This document shows, one piece after another, positions 40,945-49,619 of a stretch of 64,000 nucleotides of DNA (position 1 is the first letter of the stretch; each line of letters starts with the position of its first letter). A model generated the notes under the pieces. The model had not been told where the DNA came from. It was given only the letters and a program-made list of their open reading frames with translations, and searched no databases. The stretch spans positions 3,410,001-3,474,000 of the forward strand of contig NZ_CP016172.1 of assembly GCF_001676725.1 (NCBI RefSeq). Direction: 5' to 3'. The DNA is from Bordetella flabilis (GTDB taxonomy: Bacteria; Pseudomonadota; Gammaproteobacteria; Burkholderiales; Burkholderiaceae_B). Position numbers and translations under genes: made by a program.

Positions 40945-42255
40945 TCAGGATTTACGCCCCAACGACTGGAGCACGGCGGCAACGGTGAGGAACGATCCGA
41001 ACACCACGATTCTATCATTCTCCCCGGCCCGGGCGCGCGCCGCCGCGTACGCCTGGCCCGGGTCCGCATAGGCGGAAACGAGGGGTGCATCCGCACCCGG
41101 CGCGGTGTTCGGCAGCGCCGCACGCACCTGGCCGGCCAGGGCTTCCCCCGGTCCGCCACGCGGACCCGGCAGGCCGGCGCAGTACCAGTTGTCGATACGG
41201 CTGCCGAGCTTGGCCACCACGCCCGCGATGTCCTTGTCGGAAAGCATGCCGAACACCGCGTGCGTATAGGGGTGGAACCCCATGTTGTCGAGGTTCTGCG
41301 CCAGGACCGCGGCGGCATGGGGGTTGTGGCCGACGTCCAGAATGACGGTCGGCTGCCCGGGCAGGATCTGGAACCGGCCCGGCAGCGTGGCCTGCGACAG
41401 CCCCTGGCGCACCGCCTGCTGCGGGACCGGCAGGCGATCGCGCAGGGCCTCCAGGGCGGCCAGCGCGGCGGAAGCGTTGAGCAACTGGTTGGCGCCGCGC
41501 AGCGCTGGGTAGGCCAGCGCGGCGCGGCGCTGGTTGCGGCCGCCGTAGCCCCACTGCTGGCGATCGCCCGAATAGTTGTAGTCGCGGCCGAAAAGCCACA
41601 GGTCCGCACCGATCGCGGCGGCATGGTCGAGCAGGCTTTGCGGCGGCACGGGGTCGGCGCAGATGGCCGGCCGGCCCGGGCGATAGATGTGGGCTTTTTC
41701 ATAGCCGATCTTCTCGCGGGTGTCGCCCAGCCAGTCCATATGGTCCAGGTCGACGCTGGTGACGATCGCGCAATCGGCGTCGACGATATTCACCGCGTCC
41801 AGCCGGCCGCCCAATCCCACCTCCAGGACGACGGCGTCCAGCCCGGCGCCGGCGAACAGGCGCAGGGCCGCCAGCGTGGTGAATTCGAAATATGTCAGCG
41901 ATACATCTCCTCGCGCGCTCTCGACGGCCTGGAACTGGGCAACCAGGGCGGCGTCGGACGCCAGTTCGCCGTTGACTCTTATCCGCTCGTTGAAATCGAT
42001 CAGGTGCGGGGAGGTGTAAAGGCCGACCTTGAAGCCGGCGGCCAACAGGATGGCCTCCAGCATGGCGCAGGTCGAGCCTTTGCCGTTGGTGCCGCCGACG
42101 ACGATCTTGACGCAGTCCAGCGTCAGTCCCAGCCTTGCCGCCACCTGGCGGACCCGGCCCAGGCCCAGGTCGATGGTCTTGGGGTGCAGCGATTCCAGGT
42201 ACGCCAACCACTGGGAAAGCGTGGCGGCGGCGTCCGGCTTGGTATGGGGAGACAT
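40945..42255 (-). CDS. folC: Bifunctional dihydrofolate synthase / folylpolyglutamate synthase
   Basis: A 436-residue Mur-ligase-fold enzyme adding glutamates to dihydropteroate and folates. The P-loop GGTNGKGSTCAMLEAIL, the omega-loop YTSPHLIDFNERIRVNGE and EVGLGGRLDAVNIVDADCAI are diagnostic; ILDVGHNPHA and VFGMLSDKD are in the C-terminal domain. The ATG at 42255 gives the family start; the longer frame upstream is spurious. It heads the SPOR-cvpA-purF run after a 172-base gap with no gene, and is divergent from flaG. Confidence 0.96.
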   Translation of the reverse strand: MSPHTKPDAAATLSQWLAYLESLHPKTIDLGLGRVRQVAARLGLTLDCVKIVVGGTNGKGSTCAMLEAILLAAGFKVGLYTSPHLIDFNERIRVNGELASDAALVAQFQAVESARGDVSLTYFEFTTLAALRLFAGAGLDAVVLEVGLGGRLDAVNIVDADCAIVTSVDLDHMDWLGDTREKIGYEKAHIYRPGRPAICADPVPPQSLLDHAAAIGADLWLFGRDYNYSGDRQQWGYGGRNQRRAALAYPALRGANQLLNASAALAALEALRDRLPVPQQAVRQGLSQATLPGRFQILPGQPTVILDVGHNPHAAAVLAQNLDNMGFHPYTHAVFGMLSDKDIAGVVAKLGSRIDNWYCAGLPGPRGGPGEALAGQVRAALPNTAPGADAPLVSAYADPGQAYAAARARAGENDRIVVFGSFLTVAAVLQSLGRKS

Positions 42256-42353
42256 GGCGAGCGATGAAACTGAGGCAAGCCGGATTCTAACGCGCCGAGG
42301 CCGTCGGTTCCGACTGCGGCGGTGGCGCCCCCGAGGCGATGGCGGCGCAATCC

Positions 42354-42380
42354 TAAAGTTTTCGCCCGGCGTGCCGTTAC
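42354..42380 (+). promoter_or_regulatory. Sigma-28 (FliA)-type promoter of flaG-fliDST
   Basis: TAAAGTTT (42354-42361), eleven bases, then GCCGTTAC (42373-42380). The FliA consensus is TAAAGTTT-N11-GCCGATAA, so the -35 is perfect, the spacing exact and the -10 matches six of eight. It lies 54 bases before the flaG start and marks the operon as a late (class III) flagellar unit. Confidence 0.85.
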
Positions 42381-42434
42381 GGAGTTGCAAACCCAGGAAA
42401 CCTGCGTCGTCGACGCACTGAAAGTGGAGCCCAT

Positions 42435-42830
42435 ATGGCTGTCAGCCCTATCGCCCCCGCGGCCCTTCCGGTTCAGCCCTTCGAGGTGAACCCGGCTCCG
42501 GTGCCCGACGCCGCCGTACTTGTCACTCCGACCGGGGACGCCCAGCGAGGCGCCGGCGCCCATGGCGCGGGGGCGGATGGGTCCTCGCAGCAGTCCACGC
42601 CCGGGCAGGAACTGCCCCTGGAGCGCGCGCTGAAGAAGATTAACGAGCAGATGGAGGCCTGGTCCACCCAGATGCAGTTCGATATCGATCCCGATACCCA
42701 GCGCGTGGTGATTTCCATCAAGGATACGAAATCCGGGGACGTCATCCGCACCATTCCCAGCGAAACGGTGCTGAACATCGCCAAAATGATCACCAAACTG
42801 CAGGGCGGCGGCGTCGAAACCAGCGCCTGA
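42435..42830 (+). CDS. flaG: Flagellar protein FlaG
   Basis: A 131-residue FlaG-family protein. The N-terminal half is low complexity (Ala, Pro, Gly, Gln); the conserved part is the C-terminal 70 residues, LKKINEQMEAWSTQMQFDID followed by RVVISIKDTKSGDVIRTIPS. FlaG proteins affect filament length and adhesion; the mechanism is unclear. It is the first gene behind the sigma-28-type promoter and precedes fliD, the usual neighbour. A GGAG lies six bases before the ATG. Confidence 0.92.
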   Translation: MAVSPIAPAALPVQPFEVNPAPVPDAAVLVTPTGDAQRGAGAHGAGADGSSQQSTPGQELPLERALKKINEQMEAWSTQMQFDIDPDTQRVVISIKDTKSGDVIRTIPSETVLNIAKMITKLQGGGVETSA

Positions 42831-42944
42831 CCCACCGCGCGACCGCGTGGTTGAAAAGCGCCGAACAACGCCGCCTTATGACGCTTGCCCGACGTATCGG
42901 GCCAGCGCCGCCTTTGACAGAATACGGAAATCAGGAAAAACACG

Positions 42945-44351
42945 ATGGCTACCTCTACTCTGCCCCCCATTACCTCGCTCGGATCGGGCTCCAAGCTCGA
43001 TCTGCAGGGCATCCTGGACAGCCTCGCGGCCAATGAAAAGCAGCAGCTGACGCTCATCCAGACGCAGCAGACCAACGTCAAGACGCAGATTTCCGCCTAC
43101 GGCACGCTGAAGTCAGCCGTGGACACGCTGCAGACCGCGGCCAAGGCCCTGGCTGATTCCAAGACCTACAACGTGACGAAGGCCACCGTAAATGGCGGCG
43201 CCACGGAGTTTTCCGTCAGCACCCAGACGGGCGCGACGCCGGCCACCTATAACGTCAAGGTCGACGCGCTGGCCACCTCGCAACAATTGAAGTCCGGCGT
43301 GATCGCCGACCGCACGGCGTCCATGGGCGGCGGCGGCAATATCACGGTGACGCTGGCCGACGGCACCACCAAGACGGTGGATGTCGGCAATGACACCTCG
43401 CTCAACGGGATCGCCAAGGCCATCAATGCCAGCGACGACATTGGCGTCAGCGCCAGCATCGTCAATAACGGCAGCGGGCAGAGCTATCTGATCCTTACGG
43501 CCAGCGATACCGGCACCGATGCGGCAGTCACGAAGATCACCTCCAGCAATTCGGCCATCCAGGGCGTCGTCGGCTACGACAGCTCGGTGCCCGGCAGCCC
43601 GCTGACGCAGACCCAGGCCGCCGCCAACGCGAAGCTGACGATCAACGACGTCGCGGTGACCAGCCAGTCGAACACGGTGGACGGCATCATCGACAATGTG
43701 ACGATCACGCTGAACCAGATCACGACCGGCACGCAGTCCTTCACGGTGGCCTCCGACACGTCCGGCATATCGACGGCCGTGCAGACGTTCGTCGGCGCTT
43801 ACAACACCCTGCAGAACCTGGTCAAATCGCTGACCGCCTACGATGCCGACACGGAGAAGGGCTCGCCGCTGACCGGTGACAGCGCGACGCGCTCGATCAC
43901 CTCCACGCTTTCCGGCGCCCTGCGCGTGCTGTCCACCGGCGCGTCGACCCTGAAAACCATCCAGGACCTGGGCATCACAACCGACCCGACGGACGGCACC
44001 CTGGATCTGAACGTCGGCACGATCGACAGCAACCACCTGCATTCGCTGAACGATTCCCTGAAGACGAATCCGCAGGACGTCGAGGATATCCTGACCGCGC
44101 TGGGCACCAACGTAAGCAACGCCATCAATGGGATCACCGGCTCCAAGGGGCTGATCCAGACGCGCATCGACGGCCTGAATGCCACCGTGGACACCCTGCA
44201 GGATACCTACGACCGGACGTCCGACCGTATCGACGCCGATATCGCCAACATTCGCGCGCAGTTCGTGCAACTGGACGCCTTCGTCGCCCAGATGAACAGC
44301 ACCAGTACGTACCTGACGCAACAGTTCGCCTCGCTCTCGAACAGCAAATAA
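42945..44351 (+). CDS. fliD: Flagellar filament cap protein FliD
   Basis: A 468-residue hook-associated protein 2 forming the cap under which flagellin folds. The N-terminal ITSLGSGSKLDLQGILDSLA and the heptad-rich C-terminal region (LNATVDTLQDTYDRTSDRID and onward) are the conserved coiled-coil ends; the middle (about 100-340) is Thr/Ser/Gly/Asn-rich and variable. The chain ends MNSTSTYLTQQFASLSNSK as in other FliDs. AGGAAAAACACG precedes the ATG. Its stop overlaps the fliS start (TAATG). Confidence 0.96.
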   Translation: MATSTLPPITSLGSGSKLDLQGILDSLAANEKQQLTLIQTQQTNVKTQISAYGTLKSAVDTLQTAAKALADSKTYNVTKATVNGGATEFSVSTQTGATPATYNVKVDALATSQQLKSGVIADRTASMGGGGNITVTLADGTTKTVDVGNDTSLNGIAKAINASDDIGVSASIVNNGSGQSYLILTASDTGTDAAVTKITSSNSAIQGVVGYDSSVPGSPLTQTQAAANAKLTINDVAVTSQSNTVDGIIDNVTITLNQITTGTQSFTVASDTSGISTAVQTFVGAYNTLQNLVKSLTAYDADTEKGSPLTGDSATRSITSTLSGALRVLSTGASTLKTIQDLGITTDPTDGTLDLNVGTIDSNHLHSLNDSLKTNPQDVEDILTALGTNVSNAINGITGSKGLIQTRIDGLNATVDTLQDTYDRTSDRIDADIANIRAQFVQLDAFVAQMNSTSTYLTQQFASLSNSK

Positions 44352-44779
44352 TGGCCTACGCATCGCGCCGTCCCGACAACGCTTACTCCGTGCGTTCCTA
44401 TGCCGATGTCGGCATCGAAACGCAGGTCATGAGCGCCAGTGCGGAAAGACTCATCACCCTGCTCTATACCGCGGCGCGTGCCGCCATCGGGCAGGCTCGC
44501 ATCCATATCGAACAGGGCAATGTCCAAGGGCGCGCAGCGGCGATCAGCAAGGCCGCCCGCCTGATCGACGAAGGCCTGAAGCAGGCGCTCGACCTGGAAG
44601 CCGGCGGTGAAATCGCCGGCAACCTGAACAGCCTGTACGACTATATGCTCCGCCTCCTGGTGACCGCGAACCTGAAAGGGGATGCCGCGCTGCTGCAAAC
44701 GGCGGATACCCTGCTCGCCGAGCTCCAGGAAGCGTGGCAGACGTCCGTGGATCGCCCCGGCGACGCCGTCCGGTCCTGA
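44351..44779 (+). CDS. fliS: Flagellin export chaperone FliS
   Basis: A 142-residue helical-bundle chaperone that keeps flagellin monomeric before export. NAYSVRSYADVGIETQVMSA, ERLITLLYTAARAAIGQARI and LNSLYDYMLRLLVTANLKGD are the family's conserved helices. It shares the base A with the fliD stop (TAATG), so translation is coupled. No flagellin gene is in the window. Confidence 0.96.
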   Translation: MAYASRRPDNAYSVRSYADVGIETQVMSASAERLITLLYTAARAAIGQARIHIEQGNVQGRAAAISKAARLIDEGLKQALDLEAGGEIAGNLNSLYDYMLRLLVTANLKGDAALLQTADTLLAELQEAWQTSVDRPGDAVRS

Positions 44780-44825
44780 GAGCAACCGGACACAACCCAC
44801 ATTTTCCGCGCCTACAAGGCCTCTT

Positions 44826-45173
44826 ATGACGTCCCAGTCCTCGCAAATCATTCTTGAGCTTTATCGCGAGATCGTCGCGGTTACCGCGGCAATGCTGAAT
44901 GCCGCCCGCGCGCAGGACTGGACCGGTGTGCTGAAGTTCGGCCAGACCTATTGTGAAATCGTCGAGCGCCTGCGCACCATCGGCGTGACCGAACCGCTGG
45001 ACGATATGGAACGCCGCCAGAAGCACGATCTGCTGGTGCAGATCCTGGAGAACGACGCCAATACGCGGGACCTGGCCATTCCGGAACTGGCCCGCATGGG
45101 CGAGCTCCTTGGCCGCATGAAGCGGCAGCAGGCGCTGCTGAACACGTACGGGTTCAAGGTCCCGGCGGCATGA
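44826..45173 (+). CDS. fliT: Flagellar protein FliT
   Basis: A 115-residue helical protein in the FliT position right after fliS. QIILELYREIVAVTAAMLNA and a C-terminal KRQQALLNTYGF match the loosely conserved FliT family, the export chaperone for FliD and, in enteric bacteria, an inhibitor of FlhDC. The assignment rests mainly on size, helicity and gene order because FliT diverges fast. The ATG at 44826 was chosen over the longer open frame that overlaps fliS. Confidence 0.85.
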   Translation: MTSQSSQIILELYREIVAVTAAMLNAARAQDWTGVLKFGQTYCEIVERLRTIGVTEPLDDMERRQKHDLLVQILENDANTRDLAIPELARMGELLGRMKRQQALLNTYGFKVPAA

Positions 45174-45208
45174 GAACCCCCGCCCGCGCAAGCGCCAGGG
45201 GTGCATAA

Positions 45209-46645
45209 ATGAGCGGCGTAGGGCCTACCGCGCTCAGCTCGCTGCTGGTGCAGCGGCTGGACGCCGTGCTGGGGACGCAGCTCGCGCAACACGGCGGCTC
45301 CAACGCCGCGACACGCCAGGACGCGGTGATACCGCCCGGCCGATCGGACGGGCTGCGTCCGGGCCCGCAAGGCCGCGGCGCCGACTTGCTGGAAAACCTC
45401 AGCATCCAGGACCGCGCGGCCCTGCGCGAAGCCGCGCAGCAGGCCGAACTGGCGGCGGCGCTGCGCAGCCGCTTCGTCAGCACCGATACCACCCCCTCGG
45501 CGCCCACCACGCTGGGCCAGACGGCCCGCGTCATCCTGACCCTGCTCGCCCAGTATCCCGATACCGCGCCCGCGCTGGCCGGCAAGGCGCCTCTCTGGGC
45601 AGGCGCGGGAGATCCGGACGGTGCGCAGGACGGCGCCGCCGGTGCCCCGGCGCGCGGCGCGGCCCCCGGCCCGCAAGCGGGCGAACCGCGTGCCATTCAG
45701 GGACCCGGCGCGGACGACGGCGCGCAACCCGACCTGGGGCAGCACGGTGCATCGGCCGGTGCCGGCGGCGCGGCCGGCCAGGCCAAGGGCGCCGCGGCCC
45801 CCGCGCAGGCTCCGGGCGCCACGCTGCCCGAAGGCGCGGACCCCTCGGCAGCACGCACCGGCGCAGGGCAACCGGGCAACGCATCGCAAGCCGCCGCGGC
45901 GGCCAGCGCAGCGGCGTTGCAGCCCGGCACGCCGCAAGCCGGCGCGTTGGCACAGGCACTGAGACAGGCCATCGAAGGCAGCGGCCTGTTTTACGAATCG
46001 CACCTGAGCGACGTCGCCTACGGGCAACGCAGCGCAGGCCAAGTGCGCGCGGAACCGCAGGCACGCCTCGACGCATCGCAGGCCCCGCCCATCAACACGC
46101 CGGTGCCCAAGCAATCCATCCTGGCGGACAACCCCCGCTTCAATCTGCCGACGCAGGCCGCGCCGCTGATGGCGCAGGCCGACGGGCTGCCGTCCACCGG
46201 CACGGCACCGACCTGGTCGGCATCGATGCCCGCCACGCCCCCCGCTCCGCCGCCGGGTATCCATCCCGATGCGGCGCTGCTGGTGCGCCAGCAGCTCGAA
46301 GTGCTGGCCAACCAGACCCTGGCCTGGGAGGGCACGGCCTGGCCGGGCACCGATATGTGGTGGGAAATCCGGCGCGAGCCGCGCGAACCGGGGCAGGCGA
46401 CCGCGCCGGAAGCCCCGGCCGCCTGGGCGACGCGCCTGGTCCTGACCATGCCCCGCCTCGGTACGGTGGAGGCGCGCCTGTCCTTGTCGGGGCAGACGCT
46501 GGGGCTGCAGATCGTGGCTCCCGAGGGCGAAAGCGAGATCGCCGCGGGCGGCGCAGCCTTGCGCCAACGCCTGCAGGCGGCCGGGCTGGAACTCTCACAG
46601 TTGACCGTCAGCGCGCATGCACCGGCACTGGAGCCGATCCCATGA
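45209..46645 (+). CDS. FliK-like hook-length-control-type protein (second copy)
   Basis: A 478-residue protein. About 130-240 is low complexity (Ala, Gly, Gln, Pro). The segment GSGLFYESHLSDVAYGQ (about 255-270) and the C-terminal domain (LVLTMPRLGTVEARLSLSGQ, then LRQRLQAAGLELSQLTV) match the FliK C-terminal (Flg_hook) pattern. A more standard fliK lies at 55147-56559, so the window has two FliK-type proteins. This one overlaps the FlhB-C homologue by four bases and is likely its partner. It could act in a substrate-specificity checkpoint, but that is inference. Confidence 0.8.
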   Translation: MSGVGPTALSSLLVQRLDAVLGTQLAQHGGSNAATRQDAVIPPGRSDGLRPGPQGRGADLLENLSIQDRAALREAAQQAELAAALRSRFVSTDTTPSAPTTLGQTARVILTLLAQYPDTAPALAGKAPLWAGAGDPDGAQDGAAGAPARGAAPGPQAGEPRAIQGPGADDGAQPDLGQHGASAGAGGAAGQAKGAAAPAQAPGATLPEGADPSAARTGAGQPGNASQAAAAASAAALQPGTPQAGALAQALRQAIEGSGLFYESHLSDVAYGQRSAGQVRAEPQARLDASQAPPINTPVPKQSILADNPRFNLPTQAAPLMAQADGLPSTGTAPTWSASMPATPPAPPPGIHPDAALLVRQQLEVLANQTLAWEGTAWPGTDMWWEIRREPREPGQATAPEAPAAWATRLVLTMPRLGTVEARLSLSGQTLGLQIVAPEGESEIAAGGAALRQRLQAAGLELSQLTVSAHAPALEPIP

Positions 46646-46968
46646 CCGCCACCACGCCGGCGCCCGGGCATGAGCCGGCACGCCACGCGGCCGTCGCCCT
46701 GTCGTATGAGGAAGGCGAAACCGCCCCGCGCGTTGTCGCCAAGGGCTACGGCACCCTGGCCGAGACGATCATCCGTACCGCCCGCGAGAACGGTATGTAC
46801 GTGCATCAGTCGCCGGAGCTCGTCGGACTGTTGATGCAGGTCGACCTGGACGCCCACATTCCGCCGCAGCTCTACCTGGCGGTGGCGGAGCTGCTGGCAT
46901 GGCTCTACCGGCTGGAAGCCGGGTCCGCGGACCCGGCGCGCGAGCCCTCGCCGGAAAATCTTCGCTGA
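46642..46968 (+). CDS. FlhB C-terminal homologue (FhlB/YscU-C type)
   Basis: A 108-residue protein resembling only the cytoplasmic C-terminal part of FlhB: VALSYEEGETAPRVVAKGYG, ARENGMYVHQSPELVGLLMQ and IPPQLYLAVAELLAWLYRLE. The membrane domain is absent and the self-cleaving NPTH motif is not present where expected (RHAAVALSY instead of NPTHYAVAL). Such FhlB proteins are known in several bacteria and can stand in partly for cleaved FlhB. It starts within the stop of the FliK-like gene and is followed by ycgR 14 bases later. The true flhB is not in the window. Confidence 0.85.
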   Translation: MTATTPAPGHEPARHAAVALSYEEGETAPRVVAKGYGTLAETIIRTARENGMYVHQSPELVGLLMQVDLDAHIPPQLYLAVAELLAWLYRLEAGSADPAREPSPENLR

Positions 46969-46982
46969 ATCCTGGAATCGCC

Positions 46983-47837
46983 ATGCCCTTGAAAGAGCCC
47001 GACTCGGACTTCCTGTTGACGCGGCCGGAGGAAGTCCGTTCCGCCGTTTTCGAACTGACCCACCAGGACTGCCAAGTGCTGGTCCGCGATGCCGCCGACC
47101 GCGAAACCGCGGTATTGGTGCTTGGCATCGACAAGCAGACGGGGCATTTTTTCTGGCGCCCGCGCGATTTCGCGGGATCGGACTTCGCCACCAACGACAG
47201 CCGCGGACTGCGCGTCGGCATGGTGCTCCAGTTCCATGGCAACGGCTATGGCGGCGTACAGATCCATTTCCGCGTGCCGCGGCCGGAGCTGGTGCGCTTC
47301 GACGACGGCAGCGCCGCTTTCGTATCCCCCTTGCCGGAGCGCGTCACGCGCATCCAGCGCCGCAAACTGTTCCGGGCCTCTATCGTGGGCACGGCCGTGC
47401 GTTGCGCCGGCCAGTGGCGGCCGGATGCGGCGGTCAAGCCCATCCTGTTCGCGATCCGCGACATTTCCGTGGAAGGCATCGGGCTGCGGGTGAACCGTCC
47501 GGCACTTGAGCTTCCGCCCGCGCAGACCATCATGAAAGAGGTCTACCTGGATTTCGGCGACTTCGGCAACATCACCACCGATCTGCAGATCCGCACGGTG
47601 ATCCCGCTGTCCGGGCAGCCCCTGGAACCGCAAGAGGCTGCCCCATCCGCCGACATCGCGACCGGTACGGACGCGGCCGTGTCGTCCGTACCGGTGCCGG
47701 CCGCGGCCAGGCCCGGACTGGGCGGACAGGATCCGCTCACGCACATCGGTGCGGTCTTCCCGGCCCTGAGCGGACGCCAGGAAGCGTGGTTGCAACAGGT
47801 GGTCTGGCGCCTGGAGAAGATCCGCACCGCCGGCTGA
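46983..47837 (+). CDS. ycgR: Flagellar brake protein YcgR (PilZ domain)
   Basis: A 284-residue protein with an N-terminal YcgR domain (about 10-120) and a PilZ domain (about 122-240). The c-di-GMP-binding residues are present: the RxxxR motif at R127-R131 (QRRKLFR) and the DxSxxG motif at 160-165 (DISVEG). YcgR bound to c-di-GMP acts on the motor or switch to slow swimming. About 30 residues of Ala/Pro/Val-rich linker (214-245) precede a C-terminal helical end (RQEAWLQQVVWRLEKIRTAG). It faces the EAL phosphodiesterase gene, which would remove its ligand. Confidence 0.93.
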   Translation: MPLKEPDSDFLLTRPEEVRSAVFELTHQDCQVLVRDAADRETAVLVLGIDKQTGHFFWRPRDFAGSDFATNDSRGLRVGMVLQFHGNGYGGVQIHFRVPRPELVRFDDGSAAFVSPLPERVTRIQRRKLFRASIVGTAVRCAGQWRPDAAVKPILFAIRDISVEGIGLRVNRPALELPPAQTIMKEVYLDFGDFGNITTDLQIRTVIPLSGQPLEPQEAAPSADIATGTDAAVSSVPVPAAARPGLGGQDPLTHIGAVFPALSGRQEAWLQQVVWRLEKIRTAG

Positions 47838-47844
47838 AGCGGGC

Positions 47845-47865
47845 GCCCGGCCACTCCGACCGGGC
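47845..47865. terminator. Weak bidirectional hairpin between ycgR and the EAL gene
   Basis: GCCCGG (47845-47850) pairs with CCGGGC (47860-47865) around a nine-base loop in the 52-base convergent gap. The following tail on the plus strand is TGTTCAA, not a real T-run, so termination strength is doubtful. Confidence 0.35.
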
Positions 47866-47889
47866 TGTTCAACCCGACCACGCCTCCTG

Positions 47890-49053
47890 CTACTCCGCCC
47901 CGGCGTTATCGACCCAGGGCAGGTCCCGTCCCTCGGCCTTTTCGGCCGGCGAAGGAAAGTAGTGCACCGCGATCTCTTCGGGCGGCATGGGCTTGCCGAG
48001 CAGCCAGCCCTGCACGCGGTGGCATTGCAGGGCATTGAGAATGGCGTACTGCCCTTCCGTCTCCACGCCCTCCGCGACGATTTCCCGCTCCAACCTGCGC
48101 GACAGCTCCACGATGGTGCCGACGATGGCCTGGGCGCTGGAGTCGCTTTCCAGGTTGCGCACGAAGGAACGGTCGATCTTTATGGTGTCGAAGGGCAGTT
48201 GCCGCAGGTAGCCCAGGCTGGAGTAGCCGGTGCCGAAATCGTCGATGGCAATACGCACGCCAGCCCGCCGTAACTCCGCCAAGCGCGATATTTCACCGCC
48301 TTCGGCAGCGACCAGCACGCCTTCCGTAATTTCCAACTCCAGCCGCTCGGCCGCCAGGCCGGTACGTTCCAGCACGTTGCGTACATCGCGCACCAGGTGG
48401 ATCTTCTCCAGTTGGACCGGCGACAGGTTCACCGACAGATACCAGGGTTCCGGCCAGCTGGCGGCCTCGGCGCATGCCGTTTCCAATACCCAGGCGCCCA
48501 GCGGCACGATCAGTTCGGTCTGCTCGGCCAGCGGGATGAACTGCATGGGCGCGACGAGGCCGCGATGCGGATGGTTCCAGCGCAGCAGGGCTTCGAAACC
48601 GACCAGGCTGCGCGTGCCCGCGCTATAGATGGGTTGGTAATGAACGTAGAGCTGGCCCGACTCCTGCATGGCCTGGCGCAGGTCTTCTTCCAGGGCTTCC
48701 GAGTCGGCGACCTGGGACAGGCCCAACACGCTCTGGCCGCTGCGCGTGATGCGGACCGCACGCAGGATGGCTTCCGAGCGCACCAGGTGCAAGGCCAGGA
48801 ACAGCAGCAGCCCGGTGGGCACCAGCACGATAAGCGCGAGAAGTATCCAATGAAAGCCCGCGATCTGCGCGATTCCGGCGTCCCACACATACCAGGCCGG
48901 CAACAGGCACAACGCGGCCACGAGGGCCACGGCTCCGCCGCCCCCCAACGCGCCACGGGCACGCCGGGAGATGAACCACGTCGTCAGCAGCACGACCCCG
49001 ATGATCTCAAACTGGATTACGGCTACGACAAGCAATGTAAGAGTGTCAAGCAT
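47890..49053 (-). CDS. Membrane-bound EAL-domain c-di-GMP phosphodiesterase
   Basis: A 387-residue protein with three hydrophobic segments in residues 1-92 and an EAL domain from about 118 to 365. Catalytic residues are all present: E154 (EALLRW), N209 (VNLSP), E241 (EITEG), D271 and D272 (IDDFGTGYSSL), K292 (IKIDRSF), E328 (AEGVET) and Q349 (QGWLLGKPM). It should hydrolyse c-di-GMP to pGpG. No GGDEF domain is fused. It lies 79 bases downstream of fliE on the same strand and converges on ycgR, so its expression is probably tied to flagellar genes. Confidence 0.93.
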   Translation of the reverse strand: MLDTLTLLVVAVIQFEIIGVVLLTTWFISRRARGALGGGGAVALVAALCLLPAWYVWDAGIAQIAGFHWILLALIVLVPTGLLLFLALHLVRSEAILRAVRITRSGQSVLGLSQVADSEALEEDLRQAMQESGQLYVHYQPIYSAGTRSLVGFEALLRWNHPHRGLVAPMQFIPLAEQTELIVPLGAWVLETACAEAASWPEPWYLSVNLSPVQLEKIHLVRDVRNVLERTGLAAERLELEITEGVLVAAEGGEISRLAELRRAGVRIAIDDFGTGYSSLGYLRQLPFDTIKIDRSFVRNLESDSSAQAIVGTIVELSRRLEREIVAEGVETEGQYAILNALQCHRVQGWLLGKPMPPEEIAVHYFPSPAEKAEGRDLPWVDNAGAE

Positions 49054-49132
49054 CGCACACCGTGGACGGCGATAACGGAATTAGTCCGAAGCGTGCCGCA
49101 CGGGCAGGATTCTTGCACAAAACCGGCAAGAC

Positions 49133-49468
49133 TCACACCGACAGGGACGAGATTTCCCTGTACGCCGCGACCAGACGATTGCGCACCTGCACCGCGGTCT
49201 GAAAACCGACGTTGGCCTTTTGCATATCGACAATGACGTCGTTCAGGGAAACATTGGGTGCACCGAGTTCGAAGGCCTTGGCCTGCGCCACCGCGGCATT
49301 CTGCGCCCCGGACACCCGCCTGAGCGAGCGCTGGAGCTCCGCGGCGAAACCTTCACCGGCCGGCATCGCGCCGCCCACGCCATCCGGGCCGCCGCCCTCT
49401 GCCGCACGCACCACCGAGCGCATCTGCTCGAGCATGCCTTCTATACCAGCCAGTCCGGATATTGCCAT
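49133..49468 (-). CDS. fliE: Flagellar hook-basal body protein FliE
   Basis: A 111-residue protein joining the MS-ring to the proximal rod and gating export. The C-terminal half is conserved: [20 protein letters not shown] followed by [21 protein letters not shown]. The N-terminal 40 residues are Gly/Ala-rich. The gene is divergent from fliF, as in many beta- and gamma-proteobacteria, across 307 bases carrying repeated boxes. Confidence 0.95.
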   Translation of the reverse strand: MAISGLAGIEGMLEQMRSVVRAAEGGGPDGVGGAMPAGEGFAAELQRSLRRVSGAQNAAVAQAKAFELGAPNVSLNDVIVDMQKANVGFQTAVQVRNRLVAAYREISSLSV

Positions 49469-49547
49469 AGCAAGTCTTTCCTATTCTCGAATCGCGTTTT
49501 TCGCCGCCACGAGAGACTACCGCCATGCGCCTGGGACCATACGGAAC

Positions 49548-49587
49548 AAATGACGGCAAAAAACCCGACATTTCGGCTGCTTGAGGC
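49548..49587. repeat. Box copy 1 (candidate flagellar master-regulator site, fliE side)
   Basis: Starts AAATGACGGCAAAAAACCC, ends TTTCGGCTGCTTGAGGC. It aligns with box copy 2 over about 40 bases and carries loosely inverted GGCAAA / TTTCGGC parts. It begins 80 bases upstream of the fliE ATG. A resemblance to FlhDC boxes (AAT-G and A-run half-sites) is only loose. Confidence 0.55.
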
Positions 49588-49619
49588 TCGACCCCTGTAT
49601 CCGGGAAAACATAAAAGGC

